64,000 nucleotides of DNA from JAKFEE01 sp036675815. GTDB lineage: Bacteria > Pseudomonadota > Alphaproteobacteria > Rhodospirillales > Magnetospirillaceae. This document shows, one piece after another, positions 1 to 9,243 of the stretch (the first letter of the stretch is position 1; the number at the start of each line of letters is the position of its first letter). The translations under genes and the position numbers were made by a program. The stretch is from contig JAKFEE010000055.1 of assembly GCA_036675815.1 (NCBI GenBank), positions 62,001 through 126,000 of the forward strand, given 5' to 3'. The notes under the pieces are model-generated. The model ran no database searches, had not been told where the DNA came from, and was given only the letters and a program-made list of their open reading frames with translations.

Positions 1-107
1 GCGCGCGCCAGCTCGCGCTTGCCGACCTGGCCCGGCGATTCGCGGATGAAATCGAGCAACTGCTGCTTCGACGGCAGGGGAACGTGCTTGGGGGCGCTCT
101 TGGTCAT
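1..107 (-). CDS. rnr: Ribonuclease R, N-terminal fragment
   Basis: Only the first 35 codons are inside the window; the gene runs off the left edge. The ATG lies at 105-107 and the peptide begins MTKSAPKHVPLPSK, then a segment ending in PGQVGKRELAR. This resembles the N-terminal helix-turn-helix region of bacterial RNase R, a 3'-5' exoribonuclease for structured RNA. Position directly downstream of topA on the same strand is a common alphaproteobacterial arrangement. The fragment is short, so the identity rests on that resemblance plus gene order. Confidence 0.6.
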   Translation of the reverse strand, partial: MTKSAPKHVPLPSKQQLLDFIRESPGQVGKRELAR

Positions 108-134
108 GGTCGTCCTCGTTTCCCCTCGCTGGCT

Positions 135-239
135 CGTCACCCCCGCGAAAGCGGGGGTCCATGCCGGGGCAATCGCCAGGCCCACTCACGAGGCCCTGTG
201 CGTCGTTGCGATGGATTCCCGCTTTCGCGGGAATGACGG
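135..239. repeat. CGTCA-bounded palindromic element between topA and rnr
   Basis: The left end (CGTCACCCCCGCGAAAGCGG, 135-154) contains a small hairpin. The right end, around 211-239, carries TTCCCGCTTTCGCGGGAA and finishes TGACG, so the outer ends are inverted (CGTCA / TGACG). It fills most of the gap between topA and rnr. Elements of this look are common dispersed repeats in alphaproteobacteria. A related half-element (CCCCCCGCTTGCGCGGGGGTGACG) lies near 30856-30879. Confidence 0.6.
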
Positions 240-281
240 CGAGAACTGAGGCACCCTCGCTTGCGGGCGAGGGGAGGCGGG

Positions 282-2930
282 TCAGCCCTTGCTCGCCACC
301 TTCTTTTTCGCCGGCGCCTTTTTGGCGGCAGCCTTCGGCTTGGCGGCGGCCTTCGGCTTCGCTTCGGCCTTGGCCGTAGCCGGCTTGGCCTTCTTGGCCG
401 CCGTGCGCGCTGGCTTGACGCCGTTCTTTTCGGCTTTGGCGCGCAGCAGCGCCAGCGCCTCGTCGAGGGTCACCGCCTCCATGTCCATGGTCTTGGGCAA
501 TGTCGCATGCAGCTTGCCATGCGAGACATAGGGGCCATAGCGCCCGCTTTGCACGGTGATCGGCTTGGCGTCGGCGGGGTGCTCGCCGAGGACCTTTGCC
601 GGCCCGCCCGCCGCCTTGCGCGGCGCCTGCGCCAGCAGGTCGACGGCGCGGTTGAGGCCGATGGCCAGCACGTCGTCACCGGGCGGCAGCGATTTGAAGG
701 TGGTCTCGTGCTTGATATAGGGGCCGAAGCGGCCGATGCCGGCAACGATCGGCTTGTGCGTCTCGGGGTGCTCGCCGACCGGGCGCGGCAGTGCCAGCAG
801 CCGTAGCGCCGTGTCGAGGTCCAGGCTGGCGGGGTCGAGCCCCTTGTATAGCGACACGCGCTTCGGCTTGGTCTTGCCCTCGGCCTCGCCGAGCTGGACG
901 TAATGGCCATACGGACCCTTGCGCAGCGTCACCGCCAAGCCGGTGTCGGGGTCGGTGCCGAGTTCGCGGATGCCGCCGTCGCCAGCCTCGGCCTGGCCGT
1001 CCTCGCCTTGCACCGCCAGCGGCCGGGTATAGCGGCAGTCGGGATAGCGTGAGCAGCCGATGAAGGCGCCGAACTTGCCGAGCTTCAGCGACAGGCGCCC
1101 CTGGCCGCAGCTGGGGCACAGGCGCGGATCGCCCGAACCGTCGTCGGGGAAGAAATGCGGTCCGAGGTCCTCGTCCAGCTTGTCGAGCACCTCGGATACC
1201 CGCAGCTCCTTGGTGCCTTCGACCGCGGTGAAGAAGTCCTGCCAGAACTGGCGCAGCACCTGCTTCCAGTCGATACGGCCGCCGGAGACGTCGTCGAGCT
1301 GGTTCTCCAGATCGGCGGTGAAATTGTATTCGACGTAACGGCGGAAGAAGCTTTCGAGAAACGCCGTGACCACGCGGCCGCGGTCCTCGGGCAAGAATCG
1401 CCGATTGTCCAGGCGGACGTAATTGCGCTCCTGCAGAACCGATAAAATCGAGGCGTAGGTCGAGGGGCGGCCAATGCCCAGTTCCTCCAGCTTCTTGACC
1501 AGGCTGGCCTCGGTGTAGCGCGGCGGCGGCTGGGTGAAGTGCTGGTCGGCCGAGACCTCGCCCCGCTCCAGCGCATCACCTTCGGCGACGTCCGGCAGCA
1601 GGCGCTCCTTCTCCTCGCCCTCGGCCTCGGCCGCGTCGTCGCGGTCCTCCTGATAAAGCTTGAGGAAGCCGGGGAACGTGACCACCGAGCCGGTGGCGCG
1701 CAGCACGATCTGCTTGTCGGCCGAGGCGATGTCCACCGCCACCTGATCGAGTTCGGCGCTTTCCATCTGGCTGGCGACGGTGCGTTTCCAGATCAGCTCG
1801 TACAGGCGCAGCTGGTCGCGGTCGAGATGGCGGGCGACGTCCTCGGGCCGGCGATTGAGGTCGGTGGGACGGATGGCCTCGTGCGCCTCCTGGGCATTCT
1901 TGGCCTTGGTCTTGTAGAGGCGCGGGCTGGCCGGCACATAGTCGGGGCCGTACTGGCGCTGGATGAGGTCGCGGCACGCGGCCACCGCCTCCATCGCCAT
2001 CTGCACGCCGTCCGTTCGCATGTAGGTGATCAGGCCGACGGTCTCGCCGCCGATGTCGATGCCCTCGTACAGCCGCTGCGCCAGCTGCATGGTCCGCGCC
2101 GCCGAAAGGTACAGCTTGCGCGACGCTTCCTGCTGCAGGGTCGAGGTGGTGAAGGGCGGGAACGGGTTGCGCTTGGCCTTCCGGCGCTCGACGTCGGCGA
2201 CGGCGAAGCGTTCGGCCAGGATCTTGGCCTTGGCCGCCTCGGCCTTGGCCTGATCCGACAGATCGAATTTGTCGAGCTTCCTGCCGTCGAGATGGGTCAG
2301 CCCGGCGGTGAGGCGGCCGCCGCGCAGGGTCTCGAATTCGGCGGCCACCGTCCAGTACTCACGCGAGCGGAACAGCTCGATCTCGGATTCGCGCTCACAG
2401 ATCAGGCGCAGGGCCACCGACTGCACGCGGCCGGCCGAGCGGCTGCCGGGCAGCTTGCGCCACAGCACCGGCGACAGGGTGAAGCCGACCAGATAGTCGA
2501 GGGCGCGGCGGGCGAGATAGGCGTCGACGAGATCCTGGTGCAGCTCGCGCGGGTTGCGCAACGCGTCCAGCACCGCCGTCTTGGTGATCTCGTTGAAGAC
2601 GATGCGCTTGACGTCCTTGCCCTTGAGCGCCTTGCGCGCGTCCAGCACCTGGCGGACATGCCAGGAGATGGCCTCGCCTTCGCGATCGGGGTCGGTGGCG
2701 AGGTAGAGGCCGTCGGCTTCCTTCAGCGCCTGGGCGATCTCGCGGATATGGCGCTCCGACTTGGGGTCGGTGTCCCAATCCATCGAGAAGTCGTCTTCCG
2801 GGCGCACCGAGCCATCCTTGGCCGGAAGGTCGCGGATGTGGCCGTAGCTGGCCAGGACGGTGAAGTCCTTGCCGAGATACTTGTTGATGGTCTTGGCTTT
2901 CGCCGGGGACTCGACGACGACGACTTTCAT
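282..2930 (-). CDS. topA: DNA topoisomerase I
   Basis: This is an 882-residue type IA topoisomerase that relaxes negative supercoils through a transient 5'-phosphotyrosyl bond. The start MKVVVVESPAKAKTI at 2930 is the conserved N-terminus; an open extension to 3071 shows no homology and overlaps dprA. The TOPRIM metal motif DPDREGE is at residues 80-86, and the catalytic tyrosine is Y303 in ITYMRTDG. A CPSC/GC zinc ribbon lies around residues 590-620. Repeated DNA-binding motifs containing GxFGPYIKH and GRYGPYVSH follow, then a Lys/Ala-rich tail of about 40 residues. It sits 38 nt downstream of dprA, as in many relatives. Confidence 0.97.
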   Translation of the reverse strand: MKVVVVESPAKAKTINKYLGKDFTVLASYGHIRDLPAKDGSVRPEDDFSMDWDTDPKSERHIREIAQALKEADGLYLATDPDREGEAISWHVRQVLDARKALKGKDVKRIVFNEITKTAVLDALRNPRELHQDLVDAYLARRALDYLVGFTLSPVLWRKLPGSRSAGRVQSVALRLICERESEIELFRSREYWTVAAEFETLRGGRLTAGLTHLDGRKLDKFDLSDQAKAEAAKAKILAERFAVADVERRKAKRNPFPPFTTSTLQQEASRKLYLSAARTMQLAQRLYEGIDIGGETVGLITYMRTDGVQMAMEAVAACRDLIQRQYGPDYVPASPRLYKTKAKNAQEAHEAIRPTDLNRRPEDVARHLDRDQLRLYELIWKRTVASQMESAELDQVAVDIASADKQIVLRATGSVVTFPGFLKLYQEDRDDAAEAEGEEKERLLPDVAEGDALERGEVSADQHFTQPPPRYTEASLVKKLEELGIGRPSTYASILSVLQERNYVRLDNRRFLPEDRGRVVTAFLESFFRRYVEYNFTADLENQLDDVSGGRIDWKQVLRQFWQDFFTAVEGTKELRVSEVLDKLDEDLGPHFFPDDGSGDPRLCPSCGQGRLSLKLGKFGAFIGCSRYPDCRYTRPLAVQGEDGQAEAGDGGIRELGTDPDTGLAVTLRKGPYGHYVQLGEAEGKTKPKRVSLYKGLDPASLDLDTALRLLALPRPVGEHPETHKPIVAGIGRFGPYIKHETTFKSLPPGDDVLAIGLNRAVDLLAQAPRKAAGGPAKVLGEHPADAKPITVQSGRYGPYVSHGKLHATLPKTMDMEAVTLDEALALLRAKAEKNGVKPARTAAKKAKPATAKAEAKPKAAAKPKAAAKKAPAKKKVASKG

Positions 2931-2968
2931 GGGCCCGCTTCGTGCACCGGGTGCTCCCACGGGTCCGA

Positions 2969-4093
2969 TCACCGCAGCAGCGACACCTTGTTTCCCGGGT
3001 GGCGCTCGAGACGTCCTGCCAGATCCAGTTCCAACAGGACCATGGCCACCACGGAGGGTGACAATTGGCACTGGCGGACGATTTCGTCAACTACAACAGG
3101 GGTCGGCCCCAGCGCCGTGCCGATGAGCTGGTGTGCGTCGGCCAGGTCGACGGCGCCGTCAACGGGCCTTGCCGCAGCGCCGAATCCATCGTCGCGGGGC
3201 TCGGCCAGCGGCTGATGCATCAGTCCGGCGATCGCTTCGACGACATCGGCGGCGCCTTCGACCAGGACGGCGCCGTCTCGGATCAACCGATTGGGGCCAT
3301 GGCTGCGCGGGTCGAGCGGCGATCCGGGCACGGCCAGCACCTCGCGGCCCTGTTCCGCCGCCAGCCGGGCCGTGATCAGCGAGCCCGAGCGCGGCGTCGC
3401 CTCGATGACGACGACGGCCAGCGCCACGCCCGAGATGATGCGGTTGCGGCGGGGGAAATGGCTGGCCTGCGGCACCGCGCCCGGCGGCATTTCCGACACC
3501 GCCGCGCCCTCGGCGATGATGGACTCATAGAGGCGCCGGTTTTCGGGCGGATAGATGACGTCGACGCCGCCGGCCAGCACGGCCACGGTGCCCGCCGCCA
3601 TCGCCCCCTCATGGGCGGCGGTGTCGATGCCGCGCGCCATGCCCGACACCACGGTCAGGCCTGTCGCGCCCAACTCGGCCGCCATGTCGCGGGCGATGCG
3701 GCAGCCGCCGAGCGAGGCGTTGCGGGCGCCGACCAGCGCGACGGCGGGCCGTGTCAACAAATGCGGATTGCCGCGCACGTACAGCAGCGGCGGCGCGGCG
3801 TCGACCGCGCGCAGCGCCGGCGGATAGCCGGGCTCGACGCAGGCGAGAATGCGCGCCCCAGCCTTGTGGACGGCATCCAGCTCATGGCGGGCATCGGCCG
3901 GCGAGGGGATGGCGATGCTGCGGGTGCGACCGCCGCGGCGCGCCAGCTCGGGCAGGGCGTCCAGGGCCCGCGCGGCACTGCCGTAACGGTCGACGAGGCG
4001 GTGAAACGTCACAGGGCCGACGTTCTCGCTGCGGATGAGGCGCAGCCAGTCGATGGTTTCGGCCGGGCTGAGGGTGCGCTGCTGCGAGGTCAT
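2969..4093 (-). CDS. dprA: DNA-processing protein DprA
   Basis: The 374-residue protein binds incoming single-stranded DNA and loads RecA during natural transformation. The Rossmann-like domain carries VALVGARNAS (118-127), VSGMARGID (149-157), FPRRNRIISG (213-222) and GSLITA (237-242), all hallmarks of the DprA/Smf family. The last 60 or so residues resemble the C-terminal winged-helix domain. It lies between plsY and topA on the same strand. Presence of dprA alone does not show that the organism is competent, because the gene is widespread in non-competent bacteria. Confidence 0.95.
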   Translation of the reverse strand: MTSQQRTLSPAETIDWLRLIRSENVGPVTFHRLVDRYGSAARALDALPELARRGGRTRSIAIPSPADARHELDAVHKAGARILACVEPGYPPALRAVDAAPPLLYVRGNPHLLTRPAVALVGARNASLGGCRIARDMAAELGATGLTVVSGMARGIDTAAHEGAMAAGTVAVLAGGVDVIYPPENRRLYESIIAEGAAVSEMPPGAVPQASHFPRRNRIISGVALAVVVIEATPRSGSLITARLAAEQGREVLAVPGSPLDPRSHGPNRLIRDGAVLVEGAADVVEAIAGLMHQPLAEPRDDGFGAAARPVDGAVDLADAHQLIGTALGPTPVVVDEIVRQCQLSPSVVAMVLLELDLAGRLERHPGNKVSLLR

Positions 4094-4141
4094 GACCTCC
4101 AGTTGTGTTGGAGGCCCCGTCGCCCGTCAACAAGCGGTAGG

Positions 4142-4726
4142 TCAGCCTTTCTTTTGGCCGATGCGGGTCTCCGTGCCGGCGGCGAGGCGGCGGATGTTGT
4201 CCTGATGGCGGAGAAAGGCGAGGAGGGCGAGGCCGGCGGCCATGGCGGCATGATCCGGGCCGGCCAGGAACCACGAAAAGCCGGGGGCGGCGGCGAGGGC
4301 CACCAGCGCCGACAGCGACGAATAGCGGGTGGCGGCGGCGACGATCAGCCAGGTCGCGCAGGCGGCGAGGCCGACCGGCCAGGCGGTGGCGATGAGCACG
4401 CCGATGGTCGTCGCCACGCCCTTGCCGCCCTTGAAGCCGAGCCAGATGGGGAAGTTGTGGCCGAGCACGGCGGTGAAGCCGGCGACGAGGGCGGCATCAT
4501 GGCCGACCAGCCATAGCGCCAACAGGGCGGCGATGGCGCCCTTGCCGCTGTCCAGCAGCAGCGTCGCCAGCGCCAGGCCCTTGCGGCCGGTGCGCAGGAC
4601 ATTGGTGGCGCCGATGTTTCCCGAGCCGACGTCGCGGATGTCGATGCCGACCATGCGGGTCAGCACCAAGCCGAAGGGGATCGAGCCGAACAGATAGCCC
4701 AGCGCGGCAACAAGCAGCAGGTTCAT
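4142..4726 (-). CDS. plsY: Glycerol-3-phosphate acyltransferase PlsY
   Basis: This is a 194-residue integral membrane enzyme that moves an acyl group from acyl-phosphate to glycerol-3-phosphate, the first step of phospholipid synthesis. Family motifs are SIPFGLVLTR near residue 15, GSGNIGATNVLR in the first third and GFKGGKGVATT near the middle, separated by hydrophobic spans. The start MNLLLVAALGY at 4726 is chosen because the open extension to 4846 reads straight through a palindromic repeat (4790-4844) and would add a non-membrane leader. It lies 48 nt upstream of dprA on the same strand. Confidence 0.95.
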   Translation of the reverse strand: MNLLLVAALGYLFGSIPFGLVLTRMVGIDIRDVGSGNIGATNVLRTGRKGLALATLLLDSGKGAIAALLALWLVGHDAALVAGFTAVLGHNFPIWLGFKGGKGVATTIGVLIATAWPVGLAACATWLIVAAATRYSSLSALVALAAAPGFSWFLAGPDHAAMAAGLALLAFLRHQDNIRRLAAGTETRIGQKKG

Positions 4727-4789
4727 CGTGCCCCAGAGCGGAATGAAGACCGGCGGAATCGATTCGGGCGCGTGGCTCTCGGGCCGCCC

Positions 4790-4844
4790 GGAGCGCGGAG
4801 CTCCAGCTCCGCATTCCGCGTGCGGACCTGGAGGTCCGCGCTCC
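4790..4844. repeat. GGAGC-bounded double-hairpin repeat, copy 1
   Basis: Two adjacent palindromes, GCGGAGCTCCAGCTCCGC and GCGGACCTGGAGGTCCGC, are enclosed by GGAGC and GCTCC, so the unit can fold as two hairpins or one long one. It sits between pyrC' and plsY. Four further copies occur in the window, at 16590, 20790, 42982 and 46507. Confidence 0.8.
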
Positions 4845-4871
4845 ATTGGATACGGATCAACCTAGATCCAC

Positions 4872-6179
4872 CTAGCCGTGTCGGTACACGGTGCGGCCGT
4901 CGATGACGGTGCGCAACACCAGACCCTGCACGGGCCGCCCGTCGAAGGGTGAGTTCTTCGACTTCGACCGGAAATTGTCGGCGACGACCTTCCACGCCCG
5001 GTCCGGATTGAACAGCACCAGGTCAGCCGGCGCGCCCTTGGCCAAGCGCCCAGCACCCAACTCGAGCAGGTCGGCCGGGGCGACGGTCAGGCGCCTGAGC
5101 ACCTCGATCAGCGACAGGTGGCGGTTGTGGTGGAGCTCGAGCGACACCGCCAGCAGGGTCTCCAACCCGACGCCGCCGAACGCCGCCTGGGCGAAGGGTA
5201 GGCGCTTGGAATCCTGGTCCTGCGGTGCGTGGTCCGAGGCGATGGCGTCGATGGTGCCGTCGGCGAGACCGGCCACCACCGCCTGGCGGTCCCTCTCGAC
5301 GCGCAACGGCGGCGACAGCTTGGCGAAGGTGCGGTATTCCGCCACCGCCAGTTCGTTCAGGGCGAAATAGGGCGGCGCCGTATCGCAGGTCACCGGCAGG
5401 CCGCGCGCCTTGGCGCGACGGATGACGTCGATTCCTTCGGCGGTGGACACGTGGGCGGCGTGGTAGCGGCCGCCGGTGATCTCCACCAGGCGGATGTCGC
5501 GCTCCAGAATGATGACCTCGGCCATCGGCGACATGCCGGCGAGGCCCAGGCGGGTCGCCATTTCGCCCGCGGTCATCTGGCCGCCTTCGGCCAGAGTCGG
5601 CTCCTCGGGGTGCTGCATGATCAGCTGATCGAAGGTGGCGGCGTACAGCAGCGCCTTGCGCATGACACTGGCGGCGGCAATGGCCTTGGTGCCGTCGGTG
5701 AAGGCGAGGGCGCCGGCCTCGGCCAGCATCCCCATCTCCGCCAGTTCCTTGCCGGCCAAGCCCTTGGTGGCGGCGGCATAGGGATAGACCTTGGTCAGGC
5801 CGATCTGGCGGGCACGGCGCGCCACGAACTCGACGGCGGCGACGTCGTCGATGACCGGCGAGGTGTTGGGCAGGCACACCATGCTGGTGACGCCGCCGGC
5901 GACGGCCGCCTCGCCGCCGCTGTGCACCGTCTCCTTGTGCTCCTCGCCGGGCTCGCGCAGTTGCACCCGCATGTCGACGAGGCCGGGCGCCAGGCACTGG
6001 CCGTCGCAGTCGACGACCTCGATGCCCTCGGGCACGCCGTCGGCAAACAGGGCGGGGCCGAAATCGGCAATGATCTCGCCGTCGATCAGCAGGGCGCCGG
6101 CAGCGTCGAGGCCGCTGGCCGGATCGAGCAGCCGCGCGTTGACATAGGCGACACGGGGCAGCGGCTGGCGGATGGGCAT
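4872..6179 (-). CDS. pyrC: Dihydroorotase-like protein (class I fold, HxH metal motif lost)
   Basis: The 435-residue amidohydrolase belongs to the class I dihydroorotase family that closes carbamoyl-aspartate to dihydroorotate. The usual metal-binding HxH after the first strand is replaced: the segment reads VDMRVQLREPG with R71 and Q73. Later family residues remain, including D162 (FTDG), H190, H243 (YHAAHVST) and D316-H317 (SDHAP). Loss of both first histidines suggests it is not an active enzyme alone. Such degenerate partners are known to be encoded beside pyrB in several bacteria and to assemble with aspartate transcarbamoylase. The start codon overlaps the pyrB stop (TGATG), so the two are translationally coupled. 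Confidence 0.88.
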   Translation of the reverse strand: MPIRQPLPRVAYVNARLLDPASGLDAAGALLIDGEIIADFGPALFADGVPEGIEVVDCDGQCLAPGLVDMRVQLREPGEEHKETVHSGGEAAVAGGVTSMVCLPNTSPVIDDVAAVEFVARRARQIGLTKVYPYAAATKGLAGKELAEMGMLAEAGALAFTDGTKAIAAASVMRKALLYAATFDQLIMQHPEEPTLAEGGQMTAGEMATRLGLAGMSPMAEVIILERDIRLVEITGGRYHAAHVSTAEGIDVIRRAKARGLPVTCDTAPPYFALNELAVAEYRTFAKLSPPLRVERDRQAVVAGLADGTIDAIASDHAPQDQDSKRLPFAQAAFGGVGLETLLAVSLELHHNRHLSLIEVLRRLTVAPADLLELGAGRLAKGAPADLVLFNPDRAWKVVADNFRSKSKNSPFDGRPVQGLVLRTVIDGRTVYRHG

Positions 6180-7123
6180 CAGGCGTCTCCCCGCAGATTA
6201 CGCGCCAGCACGTCCAGGCAGGCCATGCGCACGGCGACCCCCATCTCGACCTGCTCGCGGATGACGCTGCGTTCGTAGTCGTCGGCGAGCTCCGAATCGA
6301 TCTCGACGCCGCGGTTCATCGGGCCGGGATGCATGATCAGGGCATCGGGCTTGGCCAGCGCCAGCTTGGCATAGTCCAGGCCGAAGAAGCGGAAGTACTC
6401 GCGGATCGACGGAATGAAGTTGCTGGTCATGCGCTCGCTTTGCAGCCGCAGCATCATGATGATGTCGCAGTCCTTGAGGCCGACGCGCATGTCGTGGAAC
6501 ACCTCGACGCCCAGGCGGTGTGCCTCGGCCGGCACCAAGGTCTTGGGGGCGATGATGCGCACCCGCGCCCCCATGGTGTTCAGCAGATGAATGTTCGAGC
6601 GGGCGACGCGCGAATGCAGGATGTCGCCGCAGATGGCCACCAGCAGGCCCGACAGGCCACCCTTGCGGCGGCGGATGGTCAGCGCGTCGAGCAGGGCCTG
6701 CGTCGGGTGCTCATGGCTGCCGTCACCGCCGTTGATGACGGCGCAGTCGACCTTCTGCGACAGCAACTGCACCGCGCCCGAATCGGGATGGCGGACGATG
6801 AGGACGTCGGGATGCATGGCGTTCAGCGTCATCGCCGTGTCGATCAGGGTCTCGCCCTTGGCCACCGAGCTGGTGGCGACCTGCATGTTGATGACGTCGG
6901 CGCCCAGGCGCTTGGCCGCCAGCTCGAACGAGGTGCGCGTGCGCGTGGAATTCTCGTAGAACAGGTTGATCACCGTGCGGCCGCGCAACACCGCCTGCTT
7001 CTTTTCGGCGCCGCGGTTCTGCGCGACATAGCCGTCCGAACGGTCGAGCAGAAGGGTGATTTCGGGCGGCGTCAGCCCTTCGATGCCGAGCAGGTGGCGG
7101 TGCGGGAAGCTGGGGTCGATCAT
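6179..7123 (-). CDS. pyrB: Aspartate carbamoyltransferase catalytic subunit
   Basis: A 314-residue enzyme condensing carbamoyl phosphate with aspartate in pyrimidine synthesis. The carbamoyl-phosphate loop STRTR is at residues 59-63, HPTQAL at 139-144 and HPGPMNRG near the C-terminus, all diagnostic. The start MIDPSFPHRH at 7123 matches the family; the longer open frame to 7285 adds an unrelated leader. It is the first gene of a pyrB-pyrC' pair, and its promoter must lie in the 231-nt divergent gap up to 7355. Confidence 0.97.
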   Translation of the reverse strand: MIDPSFPHRHLLGIEGLTPPEITLLLDRSDGYVAQNRGAEKKQAVLRGRTVINLFYENSTRTRTSFELAAKRLGADVINMQVATSSVAKGETLIDTAMTLNAMHPDVLIVRHPDSGAVQLLSQKVDCAVINGGDGSHEHPTQALLDALTIRRRKGGLSGLLVAICGDILHSRVARSNIHLLNTMGARVRIIAPKTLVPAEAHRLGVEVFHDMRVGLKDCDIIMMLRLQSERMTSNFIPSIREYFRFFGLDYAKLALAKPDALIMHPGPMNRGVEIDSELADDYERSVIREQVEMGVAVRMACLDVLARNLRGDA

Positions 7124-7354
7124 GGCGCGGACTATACGTCCGGCGGGTGGCCCCCGGCAAGACGTGCGGCTGCTCCACTTTGACTCCCGGCATAGGCGGC
7201 CAATGCCCCGCCGCGCTACCCCGGGCGTTCGTGCTAGCCCCCTTGACCGGCGATCAGCCCCACCGCCCCCGCTCGTCAATGCCACCGTCTGCTCACGAGC
7301 GCTTGTGCCGGGGTGGTGCCATATTTCCGTGCTTCATCGGCACGGAGACTGCGC

Positions 7355-8023
7355 ATGCGGCGAACCGCAGGTTGGCTGGCCCTGGCGGCCGTCGGCATCG
7401 CGGGCTTAGCAATGGTGAGCACCGGCTGGGCCAAGCCCGAGCCAGCGCACCTGACACCGGTGCCGATGCGGGCATGGCGCATGCCGGGGGCGCGCACACT
7501 GGAGGCCGACCTGGGCCGCCACACTCTTCGCTTGCCGCTACAGGCGGTGAGGGACGTGCAGGTGGGACGCGGCGGCGATGGCGAGCGGGTGGTGATGGTG
7601 TCCGCCGTATTTGCCTTGTCCGGCCTGAATGGCGGCGGCGACGAGGCGCGTCCGCGCCTGCTGGCGCTGCGGCTGTACGCCGATATTCCCCCGGGGATGA
7701 TGGAGCGGCAGGCCCATACCTTGGCTCTGTCGCTGCAGCGCAGCCTCTATCGGGACGTGACGCAAGGCGGCTGGCAGGGGTTGCAGCTCTATGCCATGGC
7801 CGATCCCCGCCAGCCGCCGCTGATGGAAGGCTTCTTCGAAGCCAACGGCCGTCGGCGCTACGTCGAGTGCCGGCTGGCCGGTTCATGGCCCGATTGCAGT
7901 GCCACTTATCAACGCGACGACGGCCTGACCGTCGAGTACACCTTCGATCTCGTCCATCTCGGCCACATGGCCTGGCTGGATGCCGAAGTGACGAAACTGC
8001 TGACCAGTTTCGTCACGCGCTGA
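7355..8023 (+). CDS. Secreted protein of unknown function
   Basis: A 222-residue protein starting MRRTAGWLALAAVGIAGLAMVSTGWAK in pieces: two arginines, a hydrophobic core of about 18 residues and a small-residue cleavage region, which reads as a Sec signal peptide. A GGAG ribosome site lies 7 nt before the ATG. I recognise no domain; the mature part has alternating hydrophobic and charged stretches and two cysteines near residue 170. It is divergent from pyrB and convergent with the next gene, the two stops being one nucleotide apart. Confidence 0.7.
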   Translation: MRRTAGWLALAAVGIAGLAMVSTGWAKPEPAHLTPVPMRAWRMPGARTLEADLGRHTLRLPLQAVRDVQVGRGGDGERVVMVSAVFALSGLNGGGDEARPRLLALRLYADIPPGMMERQAHTLALSLQRSLYRDVTQGGWQGLQLYAMADPRQPPLMEGFFEANGRRRYVECRLAGSWPDCSATYQRDDGLTVEYTFDLVHLGHMAWLDAEVTKLLTSFVTR

Positions 8024-8024
8024 T

Positions 8025-9239
8025 TCAGATCACCTTGCCCGTACGCAGCGCCGCCACTTCCGCATCGCTCATGCCCAGCACTTCCTTCAGCACCGCCTCG
8101 GTGTGCTGGCCGAGCATGGGCGGCGCCTGGCGGTAGCTGGGCGGCGTCGCGCTCATCCGGATGGGGCTGGACACCAGCGACACCGGCTGCTGCGCCAGCG
8201 GGTGCGGCACCTGCGTCGTCATCTGCCGGGCGCGCACCTGCGGGTCGGCGAAGGCATCGGGCAGGGTGTTGACCGGCCCGGCCGGCACGCCCATCGGCTC
8301 CAGCCCGTCCAGCCAGTATTGGCGCGGATGCCGTGCGGTCAGAGTCTTCATCATCGGAATCAGCACATCGCGGTTGGCCACGCGCGCCGAGTTGGTTCGA
8401 AAGCGCGGGTCCTCGGCCCATTCCGGCATTCGGGCGAAGGCGCAGAACTTGGCGAACTGGCCGTCATTGCCGATGGCCAGGATCAGATGGCCGTCGGCCG
8501 CGGGGAACACGCCGTAGGGCACGATGTTGGGATGCTCGTTGCCGCGCCGCAGCGGCGGCCGGCCCGAGATCAGGTAGTTCTCGGCCTCGTAGCTGAGCCA
8601 GGCGAGCTGGCAGTCGAGCAGGGCCATGTCGATGTGCTGGCCCTGGCCGGTGTGCTCGGCGTGGCGGATGGCGGCTAGAATGGCGATGGCGGAAAATGCG
8701 CCGGTGAGCAGGTCGGCATTGCCGATGCCGACCTTGACCGGTTCGCCGCCGGGTTCGCCGGTAAGACTCATCATGCCGCCCATGCCCTGGGCGAGGAAAT
8801 CGTAGCCGGCGCGGGGCGCATAGGGGCCGGTCTGGCCGAAGCCGGTGATCGAGCAGTAGACCAGGGCGGGGAATTCGTCCTTGAGCTGGTCATAGGATAG
8901 CCCGTAGCGGGCGAGATCGCCGACCTTGTAGTTCTCGACCAGCACGTGGCAGCTCGCGAGCAGCTGCCGGATCAGGTCTTGGCCCTCGGGCTTGGTCAGG
9001 TCGACGGCGACCGAGCGCTTGTTGCGATTGGCCGATAGATAATAGGCGCTCTCGCCGGTGTCCTTGCCCTCCGCATCCTTGAGATAGGGCGGACCCCATT
9101 TGCGCGTGTCGTCGCCGAAGCCGGGGCGCTCGACCTTGATCACGTCGGCGCCGAGGTCGCCGAGAACCTGGGTGCAGGTGGGCCCGGCAAGCACACGGGA
9201 AAGGTCGAGGACGCGCAGCCCGGCGAGCGACATGGTCAT
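8025..9239 (-). CDS. Family III CoA-transferase (CaiB/BaiF)
   Basis: The 404-residue protein has the features of family III CoA-transferases, which move CoA between carboxylic acids through an aspartyl-CoA intermediate. It begins with LAGLRVLDLSRVLAGP, followed by DLGADVIKVERPG, GFGQTGPYAPRAGYDF (with the candidate catalytic Asp in GYD) and QHIDMALLD. The substrate cannot be read from sequence; formyl-CoA, succinyl-CoA:acid or carnitine-type activities are all possible. The AEC transporter gene ends 4 nt upstream on the same strand, so the pair is probably one transcript handling an organic acid. Confidence 0.9.
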   Translation of the reverse strand: MTMSLAGLRVLDLSRVLAGPTCTQVLGDLGADVIKVERPGFGDDTRKWGPPYLKDAEGKDTGESAYYLSANRNKRSVAVDLTKPEGQDLIRQLLASCHVLVENYKVGDLARYGLSYDQLKDEFPALVYCSITGFGQTGPYAPRAGYDFLAQGMGGMMSLTGEPGGEPVKVGIGNADLLTGAFSAIAILAAIRHAEHTGQGQHIDMALLDCQLAWLSYEAENYLISGRPPLRRGNEHPNIVPYGVFPAADGHLILAIGNDGQFAKFCAFARMPEWAEDPRFRTNSARVANRDVLIPMMKTLTARHPRQYWLDGLEPMGVPAGPVNTLPDAFADPQVRARQMTTQVPHPLAQQPVSLVSSPIRMSATPPSYRQAPPMLGQHTEAVLKEVLGMSDAEVAALRTGKVI

Positions 9240-9243
9240 GGCC

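Noticed and set aside
135..239. CRISPR-like repeat
   Set aside because: The similar ends are inverted, not direct, and occur once; there are no regular spacers.
1539..3215. 558-codon open frame on the plus strand opposite topA
   Set aside because: Composition is the usual GC-rich antisense shadow; topA on the other strand has full catalytic motifs.
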